Program-made: the position numbers and the translations under genes | In this document: positions 1-8,190 of the stretch, in pieces | How the letters are laid out: each line of letters opens with the position of its first letter | Position numbering within the stretch: the first letter of the stretch is position 1 | NCBI RefSeq assembly: GCF_049933045.1 | Contig: NZ_CP187926.1 | Coordinates: forward strand, 1,798,001-1,862,000 | Source: Pseudocolwellia sp049933045 | GTDB taxonomy: Bacteria > Pseudomonadota > Gammaproteobacteria > Enterobacterales > Alteromonadaceae | Direction of reading: 5' to 3' | Length of the DNA: 64,000 nucleotides | Notes under the pieces: model-generated | Databases searched by the model: none | What the model was told of the DNA's origin: nothing | The model's input: only the letters and a program-made list of their open reading frames with translations

Positions 1-62
1 AATGTAAAACACACCATATCTCGAATTGAGTTAGAGTCATCAACTACCAATATTTTGGTCAT
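1..62 (-). CDS. CheY-like response regulator, N-terminal fragment
   Basis: Only the first 20 codons lie in the window; the gene runs off the left edge. The start MTKILVVDDSNSIRDMV is the beta-1 strand and acidic pocket (paired Asp) of a receiver domain, as in CheY. It follows the STAS gene on the same strand with a 38-base gap, so the two are probably co-transcribed. Family membership is clear from the DD-S motif. Whether it is a stand-alone CheY or a longer regulator cannot be seen. Confidence 0.8.
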   Translation of the reverse strand, partial: MTKILVVDDSNSIRDMVCFT

Positions 63-100
63 ACTTTCTTCCTTATCTATGAATACAAAAACAACAAATG

Positions 101-376
101 CTATACATTTATATATTGATTTAAGAGTGCTTCGTTAAGCCCTAATTGCTTAACACTATTTTTAATTAGTAGAGAGTTACACTGCCAAATGACTTCTTTG
201 TTTTGTGCTGCAATATAAGTGATAGCGGCAAGTAGAAGCTGAATTCCTAAAGTATCTATTTTCTGAATTTCATCTGAATTTAGCGTAACTGTTACATTGT
301 CATCGATATACGTAAGTAAAGAGGCTTTACACACTTCGATTTGAGCGATAGTTAACTGTTCTGGAAACGTAAACAT
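101..376 (-). CDS. STAS-domain protein (chemotaxis/anti-sigma antagonist type)
   Basis: A 91-residue protein made of a single STAS domain (SpoIIAA/MlaB-like): an N-terminal beta strand, a short acidic segment, then a core around residues 40-50 (KIDTLGIQLLLAA). In anti-sigma-factor antagonists the residue before the helix (DSSG) is a phosphorylated Ser. Here the motif is IDTLGIQLL, with Thr in that place. It directly precedes a cheY-like gene on the same strand, an order common in gammaproteobacterial chemotaxis clusters, so a role in a chemosensory array or its signalling branch is inferred from context. It is cytoplasmic, with no signal peptide or membrane segment. Confidence 0.75.
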   Translation of the reverse strand: MFTFPEQLTIAQIEVCKASLLTYIDDNVTVTLNSDEIQKIDTLGIQLLLAAITYIAAQNKEVIWQCNSLLIKNSVKQLGLNEALLNQYINV

Positions 377-895
377 AATATCTCTTCAATTAAACTTAGG
401 GTTTGTTCACTGGGTGACTGTGTTATGAGAACAACTACTGTGTTATCAGTTTGTTATAAAAACTAATCATCTTGAAAAGTCTTAGGTTTTTGCTCATAAC
501 CCATAAATAACATCGAACACATACACAACACGCATCGGATCTTAATTAAATGCACTAACTAAAATTTAGGACAAATTGTTAAGACTGCAAGTTTTTAATA
601 AAAAAATTATTACTTATTAATAATTTAACTATTTTTTAACAAAAAGAATGACGAGTAGAAAAAACAGACAAAACATAACGAGGAGATGTTAGGCACAATG
701 GATTTATTCAAGAGCATGTTTTAGCTATTTAGATGAGAAAGGCTTATGTGATGTTGTTACGGTAAGCATAAAGCGTATTACGATTTTGATAAGCAATAGA
801 GATCAACAATAAAAGCGTTAATTTAAAGTCGTAAAACTACAAAATTTAATTTCTTCTACTATGATTATTAAGGTGAGTAATAAAGGGATTAAAAC
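377..895. other. AT-rich intergenic region between divergent genes
   Basis: This stretch separates the minus-strand STAS gene from the plus-strand Sel1 gene, so it should hold both promoters. It is very AT-rich around 590-660. A short open frame with a good ribosome site (AGGAG) starts at 699 and encodes only MDLFKSMF, which I do not count as a gene. No RNA gene or repeat was recognised. Confidence 0.5.
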
Positions 896-1705
896 ATGTC
901 GGAAGAAGCACGCAAGGTACCAAGTCAGATATTCAGATGGTTTGAGCGAATGAAAGAAAGCTATGATCAATCTATTCAAAATACGTTAACCAAATTCGAG
1001 TCTTATAATTCTAAGCAACAAGAGCGTATTGATACTTCTCACCATGCACAAATTGAACATTTAAAAGAGATTAATGAAAAGCAATCTGCTCAACACAATA
1101 AACACATTGAACAACTCCACAACGATGTGAATTACTATCGCCAACAAATAGATAAACAACAGCAAACGATTAATCACCTTAATACTCGCTACGATGCAGT
1201 AATAAGCTGTATGCTACCGAATAAACAATCTAATAATATTAAAGATATTTTCTCAGAACATGACTTTCTCGATCCAGTTGACGAAACCTTTGATAATAAT
1301 ATTGATCATGCGAACTCAAATACTTCAGACCTAAAAGGTGAAAATACAAAAACGGAATTTGAAGCTACAACTCACGAATCAAATACCGACAATACACCTA
1401 TAGAATCCAACCCTAATGAATTATTCGATCAAGCTATCCTAAAGCGAACTGCAGGCGAAAGTGATCAAGCATTTATACTTTTTGAACAAGCAGCAAAACT
1501 TGGGCATGTTAAATCTATGGGAGCTATGGGTAGATCATTCTTCTTAGGCGAAGGAACTATTGAAGACCCATGTACTGGCTTAGCTTGGTTAATCAATGCG
1601 GCAAATTTAGAACTTCCACAGGCGATTGACCGAGTACAACATTTTGCTAAAACTGCGCCAGACTTGTACCAAGAAGCAAAGTTAAAGTCAGTACAATTAC
1701 TTTAA
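896..1705 (+). CDS. Coiled-coil protein with C-terminal Sel1-like repeats
   Basis: A 269-residue soluble protein. Residues ~15-105 are rich in Gln, His, Glu and Lys with heptad spacing and should form a long coiled coil. Residues ~105-175 are an acidic, Asn/Thr-rich linker. The C-terminal third carries a Sel1-type alpha/alpha repeat (GHVKSMGAMGRSFFLGEG, then GLAWLINAANLELPQAI), preceded by a partial one (FEQAAKLG). Sel1 repeats usually bind partner proteins, and no catalytic motif is visible. It has no signal peptide. It stands alone, with a weak AAAGGG ribosome site before the ATG. Function unknown; an adaptor role is inferred. Confidence 0.7.
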   Translation: MSEEARKVPSQIFRWFERMKESYDQSIQNTLTKFESYNSKQQERIDTSHHAQIEHLKEINEKQSAQHNKHIEQLHNDVNYYRQQIDKQQQTINHLNTRYDAVISCMLPNKQSNNIKDIFSEHDFLDPVDETFDNNIDHANSNTSDLKGENTKTEFEATTHESNTDNTPIESNPNELFDQAILKRTAGESDQAFILFEQAAKLGHVKSMGAMGRSFFLGEGTIEDPCTGLAWLINAANLELPQAIDRVQHFAKTAPDLYQEAKLKSVQLL

Positions 1706-2139
1706 GGGTTACACATCATATTTAACCTGAAGTCTGGATAATGAATTTTGTAATCCATAAAACTTAGAAGGCTAGACAATGAAACCCCACTAAGAAAATA
1801 ACACTCACTTTTCCCTTAATGTTGGGGTTTAGTCCGTATAATAAGGCGATTTTATCCACTAATGGCTGCTATGAGTAAGAGAACCATAGTTTTTCATTCC
1901 CGATAAAAACTAAGTACCTGGATCCATGCAGGTAACGCAGGTAGACGGTTAAATAACAATACGAGGCATAATTGCTTATCTAGTTTTCAGGTTATTTACG
2001 TTATAGGGCTATCTACCTTGCCTTTAATATTTTTTATACGTAATTGATTACATTTATTTATAAAGAACGACAGATTAACGTTGGAGTATTAATGGGTATT
2101 CGTTAGAATTGGATATTATTTATTTTTGAATGGCTTTAT
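1706..2139. other. Intergenic region with several hairpins upstream of yciB
   Basis: No coding potential was seen. It holds an AACCCCA/TGGGGTT inverted pair (about 1781-1832), a perfect small hairpin TACCTG-N8-CAGGTA near 1915-1934, and a longer imperfect palindrome at 1937-2021 listed separately. The first may end the Sel1 transcript. The rest may be a structured leader of the yciB-yciI operon. Confidence 0.45.
1937..2021. repeat. Imperfect 85-bp palindrome
   Basis: The outer arms GCAGGTAGA and TCTACCTTGC pair, and inner arms near AAATAAC and GTTATTT pair again, leaving a ~35-base loop. It sits about 120 bases upstream of yciB. It could be a structured 5' leader, a small repeat unit or a MITE remnant; I recognise no RNA family. 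Confidence 0.45.
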
Positions 2140-2685
2140 ATGCAATCTTTTTTAGAATTCCTCCCACTTGTTGTATTTTATATTGTCTGGAAATTTTCAG
2201 ACATATATTGGGCAACGGGTGCGTTAATCGCTATGTCAGCACTTCAAATATTATTCTATATTGTACGTGGTAAAAAAGTACCTACAAAAACATGGATATT
2301 CTTTGGATTAATCAGCGTATTTGGTGGCTTAACCATATTTATGCACGACGATACTTTTTTGAAATGGAAAGTAACGGTTATTAATGGTGTATTTGCTATA
2401 GCACTTATTGTTAGCCAATATGTTTTCAAAAAGAATATTATTAAGCAATTCTTGAGTGAATCACTAGAATTACCCGAAAACATTTGGACTAACTTAAATT
2501 TAAGCTGGGCAGCATTTTTTGCATTCTGTGGCGCCTTAAATCTATATGTAGCCTTTAACTTCGAACAAGAAGTGTGGGTTAACTTTAAAGTATTTGGTTT
2601 AACGGGCTTGATGATAGCTTTTTCAGTGGTATCAATATTTGCACTCTATAAATATTTACCAAAAGAAGAAACCGAAGAAAAGTAA
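2140..2685 (+). CDS. yciB: YciB/IspZ family inner-membrane septation protein
   Basis: 181 residues, close to the usual ~180 of YciB (IspZ/septation protein A). It begins MQSFLEFLPLVVFYIVWK, the conserved start, and has five hydrophobic segments at about 3-20, 23-42, 52-68, 78-92 and 118-170, with the family motif NLSWAAFFAFCGALNLYVA near residues 120-138. YciB proteins sit in the inner membrane and affect cell-envelope synthesis and septation; the biochemical activity is not settled. yciI follows 29 bases downstream on the same strand, the usual gammaproteobacterial order, so an operon is likely. Confidence 0.93.
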   Translation: MQSFLEFLPLVVFYIVWKFSDIYWATGALIAMSALQILFYIVRGKKVPTKTWIFFGLISVFGGLTIFMHDDTFLKWKVTVINGVFAIALIVSQYVFKKNIIKQFLSESLELPENIWTNLNLSWAAFFAFCGALNLYVAFNFEQEVWVNFKVFGLTGLMIAFSVVSIFALYKYLPKEETEEK

Positions 2686-2714
2686 TTTAAAACTAATTCA
2701 AATAGAGAGTGAAA

Positions 2715-3017
2715 ATGTATTATTTAATCTATAGTGAAGATGTAGAAAACAGTTTATCTTTGCGCATGAGCGTTCGTGAAAAGCATTTAGACCGCCTTAG
2801 AGCATTACAAGATGAAGGTCGTTTATTAGTGGCTGGCCCATGCCCTGCTATCGATAGTGAAAACCCTGGCGATGCAGGATTTACAGGTTCACTCGTTATA
2901 GCTGAATTTAATAACTTAAGCGAAGCACAAGCTTGGGCTGATGTTGACCCTTACATAGATGCAGGCGTTTATAAAAAAGTAATTGTTAAACCTTATAAAA
3001 AAGTCCTTCCTGCATAG
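2715..3017 (+). CDS. yciI: YciI family protein
   Basis: About 100 residues with the YciI fold (ferredoxin-like, related to muconolactone isomerase). It starts MYYLIYSEDVENS and has the conserved RxxHLxRLxxL helix (REKHLDRLRALQDEGRLL), the GPCPAIDSENPG loop and the C-terminal DPYIDAGVYKKVIVKPYKKV. The His and Asp of this family suggest an enzyme, but none is proven. I prefer the ATG at 2715 to the in-frame GTG at 2709, because AGAGAG lies 5-6 bases upstream of the ATG. It is in an operon with yciB and possibly with the next secreted protein. Confidence 0.93.
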   Translation: MYYLIYSEDVENSLSLRMSVREKHLDRLRALQDEGRLLVAGPCPAIDSENPGDAGFTGSLVIAEFNNLSEAQAWADVDPYIDAGVYKKVIVKPYKKVLPA

Positions 3018-3056
3018 TTATTGATACTTAGCGCTGAATAGAGAGAATAAAACCTT

Positions 3057-3464
3057 ATGAAAAAATTATTACTTGTTACCACCCTATCTATTTTATTCTC
3101 TTCTTTTCATGTTACTGCTAAAGCTCCATCTTCTATTATCAGCCAATGTGATGAGCAAGAGTTAGAGAAAAAGGCATACTCTCAATGTTTAGATTTAGTA
3201 AAAATCAAAATAGATCGTGAATTAGAAACGTGGGAAAACAATCAATTATTCATACTGGAAGATGTTGCGGAAACAACAGGCAGACAGTCAGCTTTTAACA
3301 TGTTCAAACGTGCCCAAAGGAACTTTATCACCTATAGAGATAGTAATTGTAAATGGCAATTCCTTGCTGAATTACCATCGAATGATTCAGCTCCTGTTTA
3401 TAAAGAGTGTTACATTCTAACCACCAAAGACAGAATAAATGAACTCAGTCGAGTAAGTAAGTAA
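3057..3464 (+). CDS. Secreted LprI-like (DUF1311) protein
   Basis: 135 residues. Residues 1-22 form a signal peptide ending near VTAKA. The mature part has the DUF1311/lysozyme-inhibitor LprI pattern: a Cys pair near the N-terminus (SQCDEQELEKKAYSQC), a central AQRNFITYRDSNCKW box, and a late Cys followed by TTKDRINEL. Members of this family are periplasmic or surface proteins. Some inhibit lysozyme, but most are uncharacterised. The four Cys probably form two disulfides. It lies 39 bases after yciI and may be read with it. Confidence 0.7.
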   Translation: MKKLLLVTTLSILFSSFHVTAKAPSSIISQCDEQELEKKAYSQCLDLVKIKIDRELETWENNQLFILEDVAETTGRQSAFNMFKRAQRNFITYRDSNCKWQFLAELPSNDSAPVYKECYILTTKDRINELSRVSK

Positions 3465-3758
3465 AGAGCTAATTGACTGTGAGTGAGTGGTAAGGAATAC
3501 TTAAACTGCTATTGTATTAATACTCACTCTATTTAATGCCTAATACCTACAAAATTAGAACATTTGATTAATTTTTGATTTTTGATTTTTGATTTTTGAT
3601 TTTTCTAACTATTCGAAATAGATAAACATCCTGTATGTTTAGATCATATCTTCAGCTTCATGAAGCCTAATGCAAGTCCATACAAAGCTAACCTATTCAC
3701 ATCCTCCTTTCATGCATCACTTTTAAGACATGATCTGTTCATATATAACCATCAGTTG
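3465..3758. other. Intergenic stretch before the accessory island
   Basis: Non-coding and AT-rich. It contains a 7-bp tandem repeat (3572-3606) and a GCTTCATGAAGC palindrome near 3655. No promoter or RNA gene was recognised. It forms the left flank of the repeat-bounded island. Confidence 0.4.
3572..3606. repeat. Short tandem repeat, unit ATTTTTG x ~5
   Basis: Five consecutive copies of the 7-base unit ATTTTTG (last copy incomplete) lie about 110 bases downstream of the LprI-like gene. Such runs slip during replication. It is not in a coding frame, so any effect would be structural only. Confidence 0.8.
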
Positions 3759-3870
3759 TGTCACCCAATTGCATTATAAGTGCCTGTCATTATCATTCAA
3801 CTCTGCCACCTAATCACATTTACAGTGACCACTAAATAACATTAGGTTTGCCACTGATAAATATGATCAC
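3759..3870. repeat. Array of five ~22-bp repeats (putative left transposon end)
   Basis: Five related units begin at 3759, 3781, 3804, 3826 and 3849, a spacing of 22-23 bases. The best are TGCCACCTAATCACATTTAC and TGACCACTAAATAACATT. The shared pattern is roughly (G/A)CCAC(C/T)NAATNACATTTA. The same unit occurs in inverted orientation at 6980-7044. Phased 22-bp sites at both ends, more on one side than the other, are what TnsB-type or related DDE transposases bind. Confidence 0.6.
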
Positions 3871-4168
3871 TTTGTGCGCATTGAAGACATTAGAGTTAAA
3901 AATTTTGCCATATATTTTCTAAAGAATTGACAAACTGAACCCTGCTTAAGCCTTGAGTGCTTAATGGGGTCAAAAACTAGCTCACTTTCAACATTAGAAA
4001 AGACCTTTAACCGTGAATCTAATTAAGGTATGTTGTTGGTTAATAATAATTATTTTTTGTTTTACTGGTAAATGTCGTTTGTGTTACATGTGGCATCTCG
4101 GGTAATACACTGTTAGGCAAATTAATCTTGCCCCTCATGTCAATATTTATCGCACAGGGATTTAGAAG

Positions 4169-6754
4169 ATGAATAACATACAAGAAGACCATCATTCACA
4201 AGAGCACGACGGCTTCGAAACTTGGATTAATGAGCGCCCTAAGTGGCTACAATCCGCAGCGAGATTACTTATTGACTCAAAAAGAATGCCTAATGACGCT
4301 GAAATAACGGAGCTTGCAAGACTTTGCTTTAAAGAAGCGTCGGGGGCAAAGGAGGGTTTCTCTAAAATAGTACCTGGTGCTTTAGCGCAGGCAGCCCAGC
4401 GCCCAGAACTACGTATAAATAAAATTTCTGGCGTCTCAGGTGTTAACGCAATCAAAGCAGATGCATCTATTTCATTTGGCAATACAAACCTTGCAGTTAT
4501 ATATGGTGCAAATGGATCAGGGAAAACAAGCTTCTCTCGCATTCTAAAACAGGTATGTGGTTCAAGGGCTAAGGATGAACTGCTAGGCAACGTATTCTCT
4601 AATGAATCACCGCCCGCTTCTGCCGATATAGAGTTATCGATAAGTGGAAAAACACAGCCAGTTACTTGGACTCTTAGTGGCGGGGCTTTAGCACATCTGC
4701 GTCATGTTCATGTTTTCGATACAAAGACTGCACAGATGTAGATGGGTAAAAACGAAGCTACATACGAGCCAAGTCGTATGCGCTTCAATTCATCTCTAAT
4801 TGCAATATGTGATCGTGTATCAACATTTCTAAAGCAAGAAAAAAAGACGCTCGCGTCGAAGCTTCCTAGTACCCCACCTATGTTAATCCATGCTGTGCCA
4901 ATCCAATGGCTAAATACAATTAAGGCCACCACCAAGCTAGAAGTTATTGATCAAAAATGTGAGTTCTCTAAAGAACTTGACGATGAGCGCATTGCAACAG
5001 AAGCAGCTTTAGCTCAAAAAGACGTAGAAGGCCGTCTTAAAGTTATTGCGCAAGATAGACTTGTTTTCAAAAGGATAAAAGATGGGATCGATAGCCTAAA
5101 ATCCGCTTTAGCTGATGAAGCAATTCAAGCTGTAATTACTGCGAGATCCGATGCAAACAAGAAGCGATATATTGCGAATGAAGAGGCTAAAAAGGTCTTT
5201 TCTAACGCTGCCCTTGATGGGGTAGGACAAAGCACATGGATGGTACTATGGAAGCATGCAAAGGAATTTTCAGAAAAGCACGCATATCCAAATGTCAATT
5301 TCCCATCTACTGAAGATGGATCTCGCTGTGTTTTATGTCAGCAAGAATTCACAGTTGATGGAAAAGAGCGCATGGATCACTTTCAGGTATATGTTCAAGG
5401 AGGGCTTGAAGCAGATGCCAAAGCAGCCGAGAAACTGAGAGATGAGCTAACGAAGAGAATGCTTAGCCTACCATTGGAGCATGATTGGTTGATACAAATG
5501 AATCAATTGAAAATATCAGAGGAACTAGCTAGGAAATATATGACAGCACTAACGCTACGGCGAAAAGCTGTTGATACTGCTGATAGTCTTGCGGCAGTCC
5601 CTATATTTGATTTGATCCCTCTTGATAAAGCATGTCAACATATTGATATAGAGGAAAAGACCCTAAAAGAACTACAACAGGATGGGCAACGGCTGAAGCT
5701 AGAAACAAGACTTAAAGCGCTGCAATCCATACAGTGGCTAAATCAAAATAAAGCCGCGATTCTAGAGGAGAGAAAAAGACTCAACTATATTTCTACTTTC
5801 GATGCTGCAATTAGACTTACAAGCACAAATGCCCTGACAACAAAAAGCAATGAATTAGCAAAAGTTGAACTTGATGCGGGCTATCAAGAACGCTTTGCCA
5901 AAGAGCTAAGAGTGCTAGGGGGCTTTAGGCTCCCTGTTAAGCCAGAGAGTAAACCACAAGGAAAGGGGAAGATAACATTTGGACTGACACTACAAGGTAG
6001 TAAATCAGCTGTCCCAGCTGAGATAATTTTGAGCGAAGGAGAAGTCAGAGTTGTAGCTCTAGCGGCTTTCCTAGCTGATATCACAGGATCTGGCCAAAAA
6101 TCTCCATTCATATTTGATGATCCGATATCATCTCTTGACCAAGACTTTGAAGAAAAAGTTGTATCTCGACTTGTTGCTTTAGCGATGGAACGTCAGGTTA
6201 TTATTTTTACACATAGGCTATCACTTTTGTCTCAGGTTGAGTCAGTGACCAGGAGATTAAAAGACCAAGCTCGTGAAAATGGTCTTCCAGCCCCGGTTTC
6301 TGTAACTGTGGAAACGTTACGAAAGCTCGGGAAAGACACAGGAATTACAGCTAAATTAAGCATTCGAGATTCGAAACCAGTGAAAGCTGTAGCACGAATA
6401 AAAAACGAATTCCTTCCCCAGCTAAGAAAGCATGTTGATAATGGTGATGCAGATACTTTTGAGAGAGAGGCATGGCAAACCTGTAGCGAGTTTAGAATTT
6501 TAGTGGAGAAATGCATAGAAAGCATACTGTTGAATGAAGTTCTTGTCAGGTTTCGTCGAGATATTCAAACGAAGGGCCGACTGTCAAAGTTAACTAAGAT
6601 AGAGCAAAGCGATTGTGATCTTATTGATGATTTGATGACTCGATACTCAGTGTTTGAGCATTCTCAATCAGATGAATTTCCTGCCCCATGTCCAGATCTT
6701 CAGCAGATAGAACACGATGTTGATGCATTATCCTCTTGGATTAATGCATTTTGA
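4169..6754 (+). pseudogene. RloC-like AAA_13 ATPase / anticodon-nuclease-type protein, interrupted by in-frame TAG
   Basis: Read through one TAG at 4739-4741, this is a single 861-codon frame. The N-terminal ATPase half has Walker A GANGSGKT (113-120). A central coiled coil carries a CxxC zinc-hook-like motif, CVLC, at full-frame residues 387/390. The C-terminal ATPase half has the signature LSEGE and Walker B FIFDDPISSLD (6107-6139). After it comes a HEPN-like tail with RILVE (R-x3-E, codon starting 6494) and a later His in VFEHS (6659). This order matches RloC, a relative of the PrrC anticodon nuclease. Without readthrough the two pieces are 190 and 670 residues, splitting Walker A from Walker B, so the ATPase should be dead. 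The next codon after TAG is ATG, but with no good ribosome site. Family members continue across this point. Cargo of the repeat-bounded island. Confidence 0.75.
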
Positions 6755-6868
6755 CAAACGTATTAAGACTAGAGAGCTTTGATAGCTCGGTGTCTGCAAT
6801 TAACAAAGGCAAGCTCTCGGAACAATTTTACGCTTCGCGCCAAAGTATTTGGTGTTGCGGGCGTTAGC
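6754..6868 (+). other. attC-like (integron cassette recombination site-like) sequence
   Basis: It starts with GACAAACGTATTAAGACTAG immediately at the end of the RloC-like gene and ends in GCGGGCGTTAGC. Both resemble the two ends of Vibrio-type attC repeats (TAACAAACG... and ...GCGGGCGTTAG). The length, about 115 bases, fits, and GAGAGCTT/AAGCTCTC inside can pair. A GTTAGGC core-like heptamer lies at 4109, upstream of the gene. No integron integrase is present and the outer stem pairs poorly, so this may be chance or a decayed cassette. Confidence 0.3.
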
Positions 6869-6979
6869 GATACAAAAACTAATCCGAATTCAATTCTAGC
6901 CCGTTAGTGCTAAGATCAGCAATGTGGCAAAAGTGTGCATTAGGAGTGTTCAATATATTCAAAAATGAGAGTTCTAACG

Positions 6980-7044
6980 ATGTCGAAATATTATTGGCAC
7001 AGTTAAATGTAATTAGGTGGCTAATCTAAATGTAATTCAGTGGT
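6980..7044. repeat. Inverted array of ~22-bp repeats (putative right transposon end)
   Basis: Read on the minus strand, three units follow each other at 7044, 7022 and 7000. The first two are ACCACTGAATTACATTTAG and GCCACCTAATTACATTTAAC; the third (GTGCCAATAATATTTCG) is weaker. The second matches the left unit at 3805 in about 17 of its first 18 bases. The orientation is opposite to the left array, as expected for transposon ends. Confidence 0.6.
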
Positions 7045-7639
7045 TCTAGTCAGAGTTACTTTCCACATATAATATTCTGAAGCTTTAAATATTCACAACC
7101 TGATATGACTCTATATCCTCCCCTCAGAGATGAGATAAACATTGAATGAATAATTGATACCTAATCGTTTATTAAACTCACTATAATCCATTAACAAACT
7201 ATCAAAAAGAGTCCAATAATCCCCCCTTAAAACGAGATAATAAAACGTTCTGATAAGTTAATTTATAGGGTTTACGCTAACCTATTAAGCTCAAGTCTTT
7301 TAATTTTAGTCATTAAAACTAACTCACTAAACTACTGAGTAAAGCACTTTTTAAGCTCAAGTCATTAGATAGAGTCCAGGAATAAAACCCTAGTATTATC
7401 TTTCGAACTTTAAATTAAAAAAGGTATGAAGATTCTAATGACTACTTAACTCACACAAAGAGTAATCCTTATTATTAGAGAACACCTTAACAATACTCCA
7501 ACAACGATATATACCTTTATAAAGCGTAATTGAGCTACAGCCCTTACCTATCAATGTGAGTAATTAATAAACATCTTCACTAAGAAACTCCCCATAAAAA
7601 GAAATGAAAATAGTGCTTGATCTATAACCCGTATCGATA
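7045..7639. other. Non-coding region upstream of sulA
   Basis: AT-rich with many stop codons in all frames. A 13-base direct repeat TTAAGCTCAAGTC appears near 7287 and 7350. It looks like eroded sequence next to the island; no gene or RNA was recognised. Confidence 0.4.
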
Positions 7640-7659
7640 TACTGTATATAAACACAGTA
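7640..7659 (+). promoter_or_regulatory. LexA (SOS) box upstream of sulA
   Basis: TACTGTATATAAACACAGTA is a full match to the gammaproteobacterial LexA operator core CTGT-N8-ACAG with the flanking TA. It lies 17 bases before the ATG at 7677, so LexA should block transcription or initiation of sulA until DNA damage. Confidence 0.93.
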
Positions 7660-7676
7660 TATCGAGGTTTTTAAAA

Positions 7677-8108
7677 ATGTTTGCACTAAACAACAATAAT
7701 ATCAGAAAGTTAAATCTAACTAAGTTAGAAGCAGTTAATGATTCAAAGCAATGGTTAAGCATTAAAGATATAAATGATGTCAATTCGTTAACAAAACAGT
7801 ACTCAACAATTTATCAAAAACACCATGTAGATAATAAATGGATATTAATGATAAACCCTGAAAATAGCTCTTTAGAAAGCATGGAGAATATTTCTAAAAA
7901 GTCTTTCTCTAAAATTTTAAGAGTTAACTCAAATAAAGTGAATGTAAGATTAGAAAATATAGAAACTGCATTAAGAAAAGGAAACTGTTCAGCTGTTATT
8001 ATCAACAATGCATCATTCACAGATGTTGAATTATCACAGTTATATTCGTCAGCAAAAGAAGGTAATACTCAGTGTATTATTTTGAATAATAAAAATTTAA
8101 TGCATTAA
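7677..8108 (+). CDS. sulA: SulA-like SOS cell-division inhibitor
   Basis: 143 residues. The middle and C-terminus follow the SulA pattern: a beta strand WILMINPEN, then SKILRVNSNKVNV, then the helix NIETALRKGNCSAVIINN, and finally AKEGNTQCIILNN. SulA binds FtsZ and blocks septum formation during the SOS response. The N-terminal ~50 residues are divergent, as usual. I start at ATG 7677 rather than the in-frame ATA 7617, because the LexA box covers the region before it and GAGG lies ~10 bases upstream. Sequence similarity is modest; the perfect LexA box strongly supports the call. No lexA is adjacent. Confidence 0.8.
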   Translation: MFALNNNNIRKLNLTKLEAVNDSKQWLSIKDINDVNSLTKQYSTIYQKHHVDNKWILMINPENSSLESMENISKKSFSKILRVNSNKVNVRLENIETALRKGNCSAVIINNASFTDVELSQLYSSAKEGNTQCIILNNKNLMH

Positions 8109-8190
8109 AGATAAACACAGATTTTAATTAGATAGTTTAACGGCTAAAATATCGATTAATTTCCCGTTAAATATATTATCGAATTAAAAT

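Larger units (their letters stand above)
3759..7044. mobile_element. Putative non-autonomous transposon-like island carrying the RloC-like gene
   Basis: The interval is bounded by inverted arrays of ~22-bp repeats (five left, about three right) and contains one large gene, with no transposase, integrase or resolvase. The design resembles a Tn7/Tn5053-like element that has lost its transposition genes, with a defence gene as cargo. Exact termini and target-site duplications could not be fixed. TGTG lies at 3757 (read TTGTGTCACC) and TGTG on the opposite strand near 7066, but matching flanking duplications are not visible. IS21-like ends are an alternative. Confidence 0.45.

Noticed and set aside
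687..693. GTTAGGC heptamer as another attC core site
   Set aside because: No partner or cassette structure nearby; a seven-base match is expected by chance.
3572..3606. Possible CRISPR-like repeat array
   Set aside because: The 7-base units have no spacers; it is a simple tandem repeat.
4742..4744. ATG right after TAG as a true internal start giving a second protein
   Set aside because: There is no Shine-Dalgarno sequence before it and the product would lack Walker A; the two parts read as one broken gene.
4708..4935. Minus-strand frame across the TAG of the RloC-like gene
   Set aside because: A shadow of the plus-strand gene without independent support.
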